A stretch of DNA of 24,265 nucleotides from an uncultured Eubacteriales bacterium (GCA_900549105.1 URND01000033.1:1-24265), one strand, 5' to 3'. Shown: positions 13,563 to 21,932, numbered from the stretch's first letter. Notes: generated by a model from the sequence alone, not told the origin. Numbers and translations are program-made.

Positions 13563-14918
13563 ATGAGCCGCAGCGGATTATTTGCAATGTACAACAATAA
13601 TATCGATGCCTTCAGCACCGCAGCGTCAATTTATTATGGACTCTTTTCCATGCAGCATCGGGGAATGGATGCGTCGGGGATTTGTATCAATCAGAACGGC
13701 CAGTTTAAATATAAAAAAGAAGACGGTATGGTGATTGATATTTTTGATGAAAATCTTCTAAGCCGTATGGAGGGGCATGCCGGAATCGGACATGTGCTGT
13801 ATTCAAAGCGCAGTGATGTCCGCGAATATGCCCAGCCCATTGTCATTCGATATACCAGCGGCCAGATGGCCCTGGCTTTAAACGGCGGGCTGTTAAATAC
13901 AGAAGATTTGATAAAGGAGTTGGAACTCCAGGGCGCAGTTTTTCAGACATCCGATGATGCAGAGATTATTTCTGTACTTATTTCCAGGGCGCGCAACCGT
14001 TTTGAGACCATTGAGGAAGCGATTGCCGATGTTATGCCGAAACTTCACGGCGCTTATACCCTGCTGGTGATGACGCCGCGAAAGATTATCGGTGTCAGGG
14101 ACCCGCTGGGAATCAAACCTCTGGTACTTGGAAAAAAGAGAAATTCCCTTTATTTTTCATCGGAAACATGTATTTATAATGAACTGGATGTCGAAGTCAT
14201 CCGGGAGGTTATGCCGGGGGAGATTGTGACGATTAACCAGGATGGCATTAAATCTTTCCAGCGGATTCATGAAGAGAAAAAGGCATTGTGTGCCTATGAA
14301 TATATTTATCACTCCAGGCCGGACAGTGTGCTTCAGAATGTGGAGGTTTTTGAGGCGCGGGAGGCTATGGGACGGATTCTTGCGCGGGAGGCCCCGGCCG
14401 ATGCAGACGTGATTGTCTGGGTGCCAAATTCGGGTCTTGCTGCGGCATCCGGGTATGCGAAAGAATTAAAGCTCCCTCTGGAGGATGCTTTTATAAAAAA
14501 TAAATTCCACTGCAATAAATTTGTTCAGCCGACGGAAGATATGATTCGCCGCGGAGTGACGATGAAGCTGTCGGTGATTAAAAGCCGTGTCCGGGGAAAG
14601 CGAGTTGTGGTTGTGGACGATTCCATGGTTCGCGGGACAACAGGGCGGCTGTTGGTGGATTTGCTTCGGGATGCGGGAGCAAAGGAAGTTCACATACGGA
14701 TTGCTGCTCCGGAAGTAAAGTATGAATGTTATTTTGGCGGCAATGAACTGGACAGGACTTCTTTGATTTCCAGTCATCAGACAAGAGAGCAGATTAAGGA
14801 TATGATTGGCGCTGATTCGCTGGCTTTCCTATCCGTTGAGGGATTGAAGGAAGCCTGCAGAGGTACAGAAGATACATTATGTATGGCATGCTTTACCGGT
14901 GTATATCCGGTGAAATAA
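13563..14918 (+). CDS. purF: amidophosphoribosyltransferase with degenerate glutaminase site
   Basis: PurF makes phosphoribosylamine from PRPP, the first committed purine step. The 451-residue protein has the N-terminal Ntn glutaminase fold and the C-terminal phosphoribosyltransferase fold with VVVVDDSMVRGTTG (about 349-362). Cys243, Cys389, Cys440 and Cys443 match the four [4Fe-4S] ligands of the Bacillus-type enzyme. Oddly, the N terminus reads MSRSGLFAMY where the family has CGVFGIY: the nucleophile Cys is Ser4. GHVLYSK puts Leu79 where the glutamine-binding Arg (R73 in E. coli) should be. Asn107-Gly108 and Asp132 remain. Start ATG 13563 follows GGGAGGGAG; ATG 13548 is possible and adds no Cys. 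The enzyme probably uses ammonia or a partner glutaminase, or Ser as nucleophile. Confidence 0.9.
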   Translation: MSRSGLFAMYNNNIDAFSTAASIYYGLFSMQHRGMDASGICINQNGQFKYKKEDGMVIDIFDENLLSRMEGHAGIGHVLYSKRSDVREYAQPIVIRYTSGQMALALNGGLLNTEDLIKELELQGAVFQTSDDAEIISVLISRARNRFETIEEAIADVMPKLHGAYTLLVMTPRKIIGVRDPLGIKPLVLGKKRNSLYFSSETCIYNELDVEVIREVMPGEIVTINQDGIKSFQRIHEEKKALCAYEYIYHSRPDSVLQNVEVFEAREAMGRILAREAPADADVIVWVPNSGLAAASGYAKELKLPLEDAFIKNKFHCNKFVQPTEDMIRRGVTMKLSVIKSRVRGKRVVVVDDSMVRGTTGRLLVDLLRDAGAKEVHIRIAAPEVKYECYFGGNELDRTSLISSHQTREQIKDMIGADSLAFLSVEGLKEACRGTEDTLCMACFTGVYPVK

Positions 14919-14933
14919 ATAGGAGGATGAATT

Positions 14934-15959
14934 ATGGATTACAAAAATGCAGGTGTTGATATTGAAGCGGGATACGAATCTGTTAAATTGATGAAAAAAT
15001 TTGTGCAGAAAACCATGCGGCCGGAAGTGCTGACAGATATCGGCGGATTTTCAGGCGCCTTTGCCCTGGATAAGTTTAAAAATATGGAAGAGCCGACCCT
15101 GGTCTCAGGAACAGATGGTGTCGGCACAAAGTTAAAACTTGCCTTTATTATGGATAAGCATGACACGATTGGCATTGACTGTGTGGCTATGTGTGTGAAC
15201 GATATCGCCTGCGCCGGCGGTGAACCATTATTTTTCCTGGATTATATTGCCTGCGGTAAGAACTATCCGGAAAAAATTGCAACGATTGTCAGCGGTGTGG
15301 CTGAAGGCTGTGTTCAGTCCGAGGCGGCATTGATTGGCGGCGAGACGGCAGAGATGCCGGGCTTCTATCCGGAAGATGAATATGACCTTGCCGGATTTGC
15401 CGTAGGTATTGTTGACAAAAAAGACTTGATTACAGGCAAAGAATTAAAGGGCGGAGAGACATTGATCGGTATTGCATCCTCCGGTGTTCACAGTAATGGT
15501 TTTTCCCTTGTTCGTAAGATTTTTGAAATGACAGAGGAATCATTGAATACTTATTATGACTGTCTCGGAAAAACTCTCGGCGAAGCCCTTCTTGCTCCGA
15601 CAAAAATTTATGTAAAGGCATTAAAGAGCCTGAAAAACGGCGGTGTGAAAGTAAAAGCCTGCAGCCATATTACCGGCGGCGGTTTCTATGAAAATATTCC
15701 GAGAATGCTTCCGGAAGGCGTACGGGCGGTTGTACATAAAGATTCTTATGAAGTGCCGGCTATTTTCAAACTGATGGCTGAAAAAGGCGATGTTGAAGAA
15801 AAAGTGATGTATAACACATACAATATGGGTATCGGCATGGTGATTGCCGTGGATCCTGCGGATAAAGATAAAGCGCTGACGCTGCTCGCTGAGGCCGGTG
15901 AGACAGCCTATGTGATTGGTGAAACAGTGGAAGGTGAAACAGGTGTGACATTATGTTAA
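14934..15959 (+). CDS. purM: phosphoribosylformylglycinamidine cyclo-ligase (AIR synthetase)
   Basis: PurM closes the imidazole ring of FGAM with ATP to give AIR, the substrate of PurK. The 341-residue protein has the family landmarks DIGGFSGAFAL, SGTDGVGTKLKLAF near 58-71, GGETAEMPGFYPEDEYDLAGFAVG as two adjoining motifs near 137-160, GVHSNGFSLVRK and HITGGGFYENIPRM. No key segment is missing. ATG 14934 is preceded by AGGAGG at 14922-14927. Its end overlaps purN by seven bases. Confidence 0.96.
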   Translation: MDYKNAGVDIEAGYESVKLMKKFVQKTMRPEVLTDIGGFSGAFALDKFKNMEEPTLVSGTDGVGTKLKLAFIMDKHDTIGIDCVAMCVNDIACAGGEPLFFLDYIACGKNYPEKIATIVSGVAEGCVQSEAALIGGETAEMPGFYPEDEYDLAGFAVGIVDKKDLITGKELKGGETLIGIASSGVHSNGFSLVRKIFEMTEESLNTYYDCLGKTLGEALLAPTKIYVKALKSLKNGGVKVKACSHITGGGFYENIPRMLPEGVRAVVHKDSYEVPAIFKLMAEKGDVEEKVMYNTYNMGIGMVIAVDPADKDKALTLLAEAGETAYVIGETVEGETGVTLC

Positions 15960-16588
15960 AAATTGCGGTACTTGTATCCGGCGGCGGAACGAATCTTCAG
16001 GCCATTATTGACCGAATTGAAGATGGAACGATAAAGAATACGGAAATTGCCATGGTTATTTCCAATAATAAAAATGCAAAAGCGCTCCAGAGAGCTGAAA
16101 AACATCATATTCCTTTTATGTGCATATCGCCGAAGGATTTTGAGAGCAGAGAAATATTTAATCAGACTCTTTTAAAGACATTGATGGATTTAAAGGTGGA
16201 TTTGATTGTTCTGGCCGGATTTATGGTCGTTATCCCGCCGGAAATGATACAAAATTTCAGAAATCGGATTATCAATGTGCATCCGTCCCTCATTCCGTCT
16301 TTCTGCGGCACCGGTTATTATGGACTGCGTGTCCACGAAGCGGCTCTGGCCAGAGGTGTGAAAGTGAGCGGTGCAACAGTACATTTTGTGGATGAGGGAA
16401 CGGATACGGGCCCGATTATTTTGCAGAAGGCTGTGGAAGTAAAGAGCGGAGATACTCCGGAGATTTTACAGCGTCGGATTATGGAGCAGGCCGAGTGGCA
16501 GATTATGCCGAAGGCGATTGATTTGATTGCAGCAGGTAAAGTTAAGGTTGAAGACGGACATGTCATCATAGAGGAGGAAACAGCATGA
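15953..16588 (+). CDS. purN: phosphoribosylglycinamide formyltransferase
   Basis: PurN transfers the formyl group of 10-formyl-THF to GAR. In the 211-residue product, SGGGTNLQAIID (9-20) binds the phosphate. The catalytic triad is Asn108 and His110 in INVHPSLIPSF and Asp151 in DEGTDTGPII, equivalent to N106, H108 and D144 of E. coli, all intact. The segment FCGTGYYGLRVHEAAL replaces the FPGLHAHRQAL-like loop of enteric enzymes, as in a Clostridia-type subgroup. It overlaps purM by seven bases and purD by four, so the three are tightly coupled. Confidence 0.95.
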   Translation: MLKIAVLVSGGGTNLQAIIDRIEDGTIKNTEIAMVISNNKNAKALQRAEKHHIPFMCISPKDFESREIFNQTLLKTLMDLKVDLIVLAGFMVVIPPEMIQNFRNRIINVHPSLIPSFCGTGYYGLRVHEAALARGVKVSGATVHFVDEGTDTGPIILQKAVEVKSGDTPEILQRRIMEQAEWQIMPKAIDLIAAGKVKVEDGHVIIEEETA

Positions 16589-17856
16589 AAGTTCTGATTG
16601 TAGGAAGCGGCGGCAGAGAACATGCTATTGCGTGGAAAGTGGCTCAGAGCAAACGGGTTGAAAAGATTTACTGTGCACCGGGAAATGCAGGAATTGAGGA
16701 ATATGCTGAATGTGTAGATATCGGAGCTATGGAGTTTGATAAGCTGACTCGGTTTGCGGAAGAAAAGAAAATTGATTTAACTGTTGTCGGAATGGATGAC
16801 CCGCTGGTTGGCGGCATTGTCAATGCCTTTGAAGAAAAGGGACTTCGGGTGTTTGGACCGAGACAGCTTGCGGCTATGATTGAAGGCTCAAAAGCTTTTT
16901 CAAAGGATTTGATGAAAAAATATCATATTCCGACGGCAGCTTATGAGAATTTTGACAATCCGCAGAAGGCCCTGGAATATCTGGAAACGGCAAAAATGCC
17001 GATTGTGCTGAAAGCTGACGGCCTGGCGCTCGGAAAAGGCGTTTTAATCTGCAATACACTGGAAGAAGCCAGAGAGGGCGTAAAGACCATTATGGAAGAT
17101 AAGCAGTTTGGCTCCGCCGGAAACCGCATGGTTATTGAAGAGTTTATGACAGGCCGGGAAGTTTCTGTGCTTTGCTTCTGCGATGGCACCCATGTGGCGC
17201 CGATGACATCTGCCCAGGATCATAAGCGGGCAAAAGATGGCGACCAGGGTCTGAATACCGGCGGAATGGGAACTTTCTCTCCAAGTCCCTTCTATACACC
17301 GGAAATTGCCGCTTTTTGTGAGGAAAAAATTTATAAGCCAACAATGGCAGCCATGAAAGCAGAAGGACGGGATTTTGTCGGTATTCTCTTTGTCGGTTTA
17401 ATGCTGACGGAGGATGGCCCTAAGGTTCTTGAGTATAACGCCCGTTTTGGCGACCCGGAAGCCCAGGTTGTACTGCCGAGAATGAAGACAGATATTGTGG
17501 ATGTCTTTGAGGCATGTATCGACGGCAGGCTGGATGAAATCCAGTTGGAATTCGAAGACAATGCGGCGGTCTGCGTTGTTTTGGCTTCCGACGGCTATCC
17601 GGTCAAATATGACAAAGGGTTTGTTATTGACGGTTTGGATACTTTTAAAGAACATGAAGGATACTACTGCTTCCATGCGGGAACAAAACGGACAGATGCA
17701 GGCATTGTCACAAACGGCGGCCGTGTTCTCGGGGTGACGGCAAAAGGCGCCGACTTAAAAGAAGCCCGGGCCAATGCCTATAAAGCCACCGAATGGGTAG
17801 GATTTGACAATAAATACATGCGCCATGATATTGGAAAAGCTATTGATGAAGTATAA
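16585..17856 (+). CDS. purD: phosphoribosylamine-glycine ligase (GAR synthetase)
   Basis: PurD condenses phosphoribosylamine, the unstable product of PurF, with glycine using ATP. The 423-residue length is normal. It starts MKVLIVGSGGREHAI, has an ATP-grasp domain with MPIVLKADGLALGKGV near 137-152, the DHKRAKDGDQGLNTGGMG loop near 213-230, and LEYNARFGDPEAQ near 283-295. The ATG overlaps the purN stop (ATGA). It is the last gene of the operon, followed by a repeat element and a terminator. purH, often next to purD, is absent. Confidence 0.96.
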   Translation: MKVLIVGSGGREHAIAWKVAQSKRVEKIYCAPGNAGIEEYAECVDIGAMEFDKLTRFAEEKKIDLTVVGMDDPLVGGIVNAFEEKGLRVFGPRQLAAMIEGSKAFSKDLMKKYHIPTAAYENFDNPQKALEYLETAKMPIVLKADGLALGKGVLICNTLEEAREGVKTIMEDKQFGSAGNRMVIEEFMTGREVSVLCFCDGTHVAPMTSAQDHKRAKDGDQGLNTGGMGTFSPSPFYTPEIAAFCEEKIYKPTMAAMKAEGRDFVGILFVGLMLTEDGPKVLEYNARFGDPEAQVVLPRMKTDIVDVFEACIDGRLDEIQLEFEDNAAVCVVLASDGYPVKYDKGFVIDGLDTFKEHEGYYCFHAGTKRTDAGIVTNGGRVLGVTAKGADLKEARANAYKATEWVGFDNKYMRHDIGKAIDEV

Positions 17857-17880
17857 AACTTCGTGTAGAATAAAGGTACT

Positions 17881-17950
17881 TTATCGCGCGAAGCTTGACG
17901 AAGCGCGCCCATGCGAAGCATCTGACATAGGGGATGCCCGAATGGGTATA
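17881..17950 (-). repeat. dispersed intergenic repeat, copy B (inverted, modules permuted)
   Basis: On the minus strand this copy reads 41-mer (17950 down to 17910), an 11-base linker (17909-17899), then the 18-mer (17898-17881). The 18-mer is identical to that at 3325-3342 and the 41-mer differs at three positions from 3345-3385, but the order is reversed relative to copy A. The linker adds a second GC-rich arm, so GCGCG (17886-17890) can pair with CGCGC (17904-17908). It lies in the 3' untranslated end of the pur message, three bases before the terminator. Confidence 0.85.
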
Positions 17951-17952
17951 AG

Positions 17953-17986
17953 AAAAAGAGTCGGTAAACTTATCGGCTCTTTTTTT
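17953..17986. terminator. intrinsic terminator of the pur operon, probably bidirectional
   Basis: AAAAGAGTCGGTAA (17954-17967) pairs with TTATCGGCTCTTTT, using two G-T pairs, and is followed by an uninterrupted T-run to 17986. On the opposite strand the same stem is followed by CTCTTTTTCTT, so it could also stop transcription coming from the right. Confidence 0.88.
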
Positions 17987-18045
17987 AAGAATGAATTTGG
18001 ATGGCGGCAGCCGAATAGGGCTATTCAAAAGAGGAGGAAAGTTTT

Positions 18046-18828
18046 GTGAAAGAACTTTTTGAACGGATAAAATTATTTGTATTGGATATGGACGGCACAT
18101 TTTATCTTGGAGATCATCGAATTGACGGCGCTTTGGAATTTATTCAGCGTGTCCGGGAGACCGGAAGAGATTTCGTTTTTTTTACGAATAACTCATCAAA
18201 AAACGGAGCAATGTATGTGGAAAAACTAAGGCGGATGGGCTATCCGGCCACGGAAAAGGATATAATGACTTCCGGGGATGTCACCGTTGAATTTTTAAAG
18301 GCCAATTATTCGGATAAAAAGGTTTATCTGGCCGGCACACCGGCGTTGGAGGCGCTTTTTCAATCGGCGGGAATCTGCCTGGTGCAGGAACAACCGGATA
18401 TTGTGGTCGTGGGCTTTGATATGACGCTGACTTATGAAAAGTTGGAAAGGGTTTGTACTTATATTCGGGATGGAGCTATTTTCCTTGCAACCCATAAGGA
18501 TATCAATTGTCCGACAGAGAATGGATTCATCCCGGACTGCGGAGCAATGTGCGCGGCCATTTCCCTTTCCACCGGTGTGCAGCCGAGATATCTTGGGAAA
18601 CCCTGCGGGGAAACCGTGGATATGGTTTTGCGTAAAACCGGATATAAAAAAGAAGAAATAGCTTTTGTCGGCGACAGGCTTTATACGGATGTGGCGACCG
18701 GGGTCAATAACGGCGCTGCCGGAATTCTTGTTCTCAGCGGAGAAACTCAAAAAGAAGATATTGAAAAGTCGGATGTGAAGCCGGATGCCGTGTTCGATTC
18801 GCTGAAAGAAATGATTGACTTTTTATAA
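18046..18828 (+). CDS. HAD-IIA (NagD-type) phosphatase
   Basis: The 260-residue protein is a haloacid dehalogenase superfamily hydrolase of class IIA. Motif I is LDMDGTFYLG with nucleophile Asp14 and general acid Asp16; motif II is FFTNNSSKNG near 44-53. The cap domain follows, then LGKPCGETVD with the motif III Lys, and FVGDRLYTDVATGVNNG as motif IV. Family members dephosphorylate nucleotides, sugar phosphates or glycolytic side products such as 2-phosphoglycolate; the substrate cannot be chosen from sequence. It starts with GTG at 18046, with GAGGAGG at 18031-18037. A 6-bp palindrome (GAATAG, CTATTC, 18013-18026) sits just before it. No clear promoter is visible after the pur terminator. 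Confidence 0.88.
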   Translation: MKELFERIKLFVLDMDGTFYLGDHRIDGALEFIQRVRETGRDFVFFTNNSSKNGAMYVEKLRRMGYPATEKDIMTSGDVTVEFLKANYSDKKVYLAGTPALEALFQSAGICLVQEQPDIVVVGFDMTLTYEKLERVCTYIRDGAIFLATHKDINCPTENGFIPDCGAMCAAISLSTGVQPRYLGKPCGETVDMVLRKTGYKKEEIAFVGDRLYTDVATGVNNGAAGILVLSGETQKEDIEKSDVKPDAVFDSLKEMIDFL

Positions 18829-18831
18829 GGA

Positions 18832-18860
18832 TTGACATTGCCTGAAACTTGTTATATTAT
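18832..18860 (+). promoter_or_regulatory. consensus promoter of the gntR-clpC unit
   Basis: A perfect -35 TTGACA (18832-18837) and TATTAT (18855-18860) are spaced by 17 bases, starting four bases after the HAD gene stop. The -10 box lies inside the palindrome 18851-18869. Confidence 0.8.
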
Positions 18861-18869
18861 ATATATAAC
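18851..18869. promoter_or_regulatory. palindromic operator over the -10 box
   Basis: GTTATAT (18851-18857) and ATATAAC (18863-18869) are perfect 7-bp inverted arms around five bases, covering the -10 box. YtrA-type GntR proteins usually bind A+T-rich palindromes at their own promoter, so this is a good candidate for autorepression by the next gene. A repressor bound here would block RNA polymerase directly. Confidence 0.6.
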
Positions 18870-18907
18870 AGATGTAACGATTCAAATGATAGAATTCAGG
18901 TGATGAG

Positions 18908-19306
18908 ATGATTATTAAAATTGATTTTAACAGTGATGAAGCGATATATATCCAGCTTCGTAATCAGATTGTCATGGGTATTGCCACATCCCAGTTGACG
19001 GTCGGGGATTCTTTGCCTTCGGTGCGTCAACTGGCGGATAATATTGGAATTAATATGCACACGGTAAATAAAGCCTATTCGGTTTTAAGACAGGAGGGCT
19101 ATATTAAGCTGGACCGCAGAAAAGGAGCGGTGATTGCCATTGATTATGACCAGGTGCTGGCTTCACGCCAGATTATGGCGATGCTCCAGTCCGTGCTGGC
19201 CGAAGCAATCTGTAAAAACATCGGCCGCGAAGAGGTTCACGATATGGTGGACGATATTTATGATTCTTTTACCTGCAGAGGCAGGAGAGAATATGATGAG
19301 ACTTGA
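18908..19306 (+). CDS. YtrA-subfamily GntR transcriptional regulator
   Basis: The 132-residue protein has a GntR winged helix (residues about 10-77; YIQLRNQI, GDSLPSVRQLADNIGINMHT, then LRQEGYIKLDRRKGAVIA). It carries only a short C-terminal helical tail, the mark of the YtrA subfamily, which dimerises without a large effector domain. These regulators commonly repress ABC transporters or membrane stress genes. Here the gene precedes clpC in the same direction with no terminator between, and has a palindrome over its promoter, so it may control clpC as well as itself. The ATG 18908 has AGGTGA at 18898-18903. Confidence 0.88.
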   Translation: MIIKIDFNSDEAIYIQLRNQIVMGIATSQLTVGDSLPSVRQLADNIGINMHTVNKAYSVLRQEGYIKLDRRKGAVIAIDYDQVLASRQIMAMLQSVLAEAICKNIGREEVHDMVDDIYDSFTCRGRREYDET

Positions 19307-19346
19307 TTTGCCGAAAGTATCGGGCGAGCACCGGATTCGGCGATAG
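19293..19346 (+). CDS. possible 17-residue leader peptide between gntR and clpC
   Basis: A short frame, MMRLDLPKVSGEHRIRR, starts at ATG 19293 inside the end of gntR, has AGGAG at 19283-19287, and stops 18 bases before clpC. It overlaps the gntR stop by 14 bases. It might couple translation of the regulator to that of clpC, or simply be chance. No known peptide is recognised. Confidence 0.3.
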   Translation: MMRLDLPKVSGEHRIRR

Positions 19347-19364
19347 ACAAACAGGAGGTTGATT

Positions 19365-21818
19365 ATGCAGTATCGTTTGACAAGACAGGCGGAAAGGGCA
19401 GTGACATTTGCCAGAGATATAGCGGAAGAACTGCATCACAGTTATGTTGGAACCGAACATTTGATGCTGGGGATGATACGTTCGGCGGATGGACTTGCGT
19501 CAAAAATACTGATTCAGAATGATATCACAGAAGAGCAGATGCTGCGTCTTATCAAACAATTGATAAATGACGGAGATGTGGTTGCCGGAGAGGTGACAGA
19601 TTATACACCGAGGGCCCGGCGGGTATTGGAGTGCAGCAGCAGAGAGGCGGCTCGGTTCAATCAAAAGCAGATTGGAACGGAGCACCTTCTGATTGCCTTG
19701 CTGAAAGAAAAGGATTGTATAGCGCTGCGCCTGATAAACACCCTTGGCGTAAGTATACAGAAGGTATATTCCGAACTGCTGGCAGCGATGGGGATAAACG
19801 GGGCGGAAGCAAAAGCCCTGCTGTCCGAGAAAAAGGGCGGACCAAAAGAAAAAAATTCCGCCCTGGAAGCATACAGCATGGATTTGACCCAGATGGCCAG
19901 AGAAGGCCGGCTGGACCCGGTGATTGGAAGAGAGCAGGAGATACAGCGTGTTGTTCAGATTCTGAGCCGGCGGACAAAAAACAATCCCTGCCTGATTGGA
20001 GAACCCGGTGTGGGAAAGACAGCGGTTGTTGAAGGTCTTGCAGCACGGATTGCCGAAGGGGCTGTCCCGGATACGATTCGGGATAAACGGCTGATGACGT
20101 TGGATTTGTCCGGCATGGTGGCCGGTTCTAAATATCGGGGAGAATTTGAAGAGCGAATTAAGCGTTTGATTGCTGAAGTGAAAAATGACGGCCAGGTGCT
20201 GCTCTTTATCGATGAAATTCATACAATTATCGGGGCCGGAGGCGCAGAAGGAGCCCTGGATGCTTCAAATATATTGAAACCATCTTTAGCAAGAGGTGAG
20301 ATTCAGGTTATTGGCGCCACAACTATTGAAGAATACCGAAAATATATCGAGAAAGATGCGGCATTGGAACGCCGTTTCCAGCCGGTTATGACGAATGAAC
20401 CGGGAGAAGCAGAGAGCATAGAAATCCTAAAGGGCTTACGCCCGGCCTATGAGAAACATCATCAGGTTGATATATCCGATGAGGCCATTGAGGCGGCGGT
20501 AAAGATGTCTGTGCGTTATATTAACGACCGTTTTCTGCCGGATAAGGCCATAGACCTTATTGATGAAGCGTCGGCCAAGGTAAAATTGGCCTCAATGAGT
20601 CTGACGGGTGAGCTTCAGAAGCTGACAAAACAGATGTCTGAGTTGGATGAAAAGAAAGAGGAAGCTATTATCGCAGGAGATATGATATTGGCATCCGAAA
20701 TCGGTAAAGACCAGAAATTGCTTTCCGCAGAGATTGCCTCGGCACAGCGCAATGTGGAGCGGCGAAACAAGCGGAGGGTTACTGTGTCGGAACGCGATAT
20801 TGCAGATGTGGTATCCAGTTGGACAAAAATTCCGGTAAAACAGTTGGAAGAAAAGGAATCGGAGCGGCTGATGCGCCTGGAATCCACCCTGCACCGCAGA
20901 GTTGTCGGTCAGGATGAAGCGGTCACTGCCGTGGCAAAGGCCATTCGGCGGGGACGTGTCGGCTTGAAGGACCCGAAACGCCCGATTGGTTCATTCCTTT
21001 TCCTCGGGCCTACGGGGGTTGGAAAGACTGAATTATCCAAAGCCCTGGCGGAGGCCATGTTTGGTTCGGAGAATAATATTATCCGGATGGATATGTCCGA
21101 ATATATGGAAAAGCACAGCGTATCCAAGTTGATTGGTTCACCGCCGGGATATGTGGGCTATGATGAAGGCGGACAGCTCAGTGAAAAAGTGCGCCGGAAT
21201 CCATATTCGATTTTGCTTTTTGATGAAATTGAGAAGGCCCATCCCGATGTGTTCAATATTCTCCTCCAGGTTTTGGATGACGGACATATCACCGATTCCC
21301 AGGGGCGGCGGGTAGACTTTAAAAATACAGTGATTATTATGACCTCCAACGCGGGGGCATCGAGCATTATTGCTCCGAAAAAGCTGGGCTTTCTGTCAGA
21401 TAATGATGAAAAAGCCGATTATACCCGGATGAAAACGGCGGTTATGGAGGAAGTGAAACATATTTTCAAGCCGGAATTTCTGAATCGAATTGATGACATT
21501 ATTGTTTTCCATTCTCTGACTCAGGAGCATATCCGAAAGATTGTGGGAATTATGATGAATGAGATTTCGGACAGGGCGCGGGAGCAGATGGGAATTGAAC
21601 TTCACGCTTCCGATGGGGTACTCCGCATGCTGTCCGAGGCCGGCTTTGACCCGGTATATGGCGCCAGACCTCTCCGAAGAGCTATTCAGAATAAGGTTGA
21701 GGACCTTTTGGCGGAAGAGATTCTCAGCGGAAAAATTCATCGGGGAAATCAGGTTCGGCTGACACTCACAGGTAAAGAGATTAAAATTTCTATAAACTCG
21801 TCAAATGTTCTGGCATAA
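19365..21818 (+). CDS. clpC: ATP-dependent Clp protease ATP-binding subunit ClpC
   Basis: ClpC is a Hsp100 unfoldase that feeds proteins to ClpP. The 817-residue product has two N-terminal repeats (HHSYVGTEHLMLGMI and RFNQKQIGTEHLLIALL) and AAA1 with Walker A GEPGVGKT (212-219) and LLFIDEIHTIIGAGG. A middle coiled-coil segment with SELDEKKEEAI follows, then AAA2 with GPTGVGKT (548-555) and ILLFDEIEKAHPDVF, and a C-terminal domain with FDPVYGARPLRRAI. The middle insertion length suits ClpC and not ClpB. ATG 19365 has AGGAGG at 19353-19358. The usual Bacillus neighbours ctsR, mcsA and mcsB are absent; a YtrA-type regulator takes the upstream place. Confidence 0.95.
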   Translation: MQYRLTRQAERAVTFARDIAEELHHSYVGTEHLMLGMIRSADGLASKILIQNDITEEQMLRLIKQLINDGDVVAGEVTDYTPRARRVLECSSREAARFNQKQIGTEHLLIALLKEKDCIALRLINTLGVSIQKVYSELLAAMGINGAEAKALLSEKKGGPKEKNSALEAYSMDLTQMAREGRLDPVIGREQEIQRVVQILSRRTKNNPCLIGEPGVGKTAVVEGLAARIAEGAVPDTIRDKRLMTLDLSGMVAGSKYRGEFEERIKRLIAEVKNDGQVLLFIDEIHTIIGAGGAEGALDASNILKPSLARGEIQVIGATTIEEYRKYIEKDAALERRFQPVMTNEPGEAESIEILKGLRPAYEKHHQVDISDEAIEAAVKMSVRYINDRFLPDKAIDLIDEASAKVKLASMSLTGELQKLTKQMSELDEKKEEAIIAGDMILASEIGKDQKLLSAEIASAQRNVERRNKRRVTVSERDIADVVSSWTKIPVKQLEEKESERLMRLESTLHRRVVGQDEAVTAVAKAIRRGRVGLKDPKRPIGSFLFLGPTGVGKTELSKALAEAMFGSENNIIRMDMSEYMEKHSVSKLIGSPPGYVGYDEGGQLSEKVRRNPYSILLFDEIEKAHPDVFNILLQVLDDGHITDSQGRRVDFKNTVIIMTSNAGASSIIAPKKLGFLSDNDEKADYTRMKTAVMEEVKHIFKPEFLNRIDDIIVFHSLTQEHIRKIVGIMMNEISDRAREQMGIELHASDGVLRMLSEAGFDPVYGARPLRRAIQNKVEDLLAEEILSGKIHRGNQVRLTLTGKEIKISINSSNVLA

Positions 21819-21833
21819 ATCAGAAAAATAAGA

Positions 21834-21839
21834 TATAAT
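21834..21839 (+). promoter_or_regulatory. possible -10 element after clpC
   Basis: A perfect TATAAT lies 16 bases after the clpC stop, but no -35 box fits at 16-18 bases. The 21840-21932 leader contains GTTGATGAG twice (near 21848 and 21869) and no strong hairpin. It may give the next gene its own transcript in addition to read-through from clpC. Confidence 0.3.
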
Positions 21840-21932
21840 GAGCATAAGTTGATGAGATTTTTCGGTCTTGTTGATGAGGCAAAGACATACTGTTAGATAA
21901 AGCAGTGTTCTATTTTAGGAGGATAAAATACC

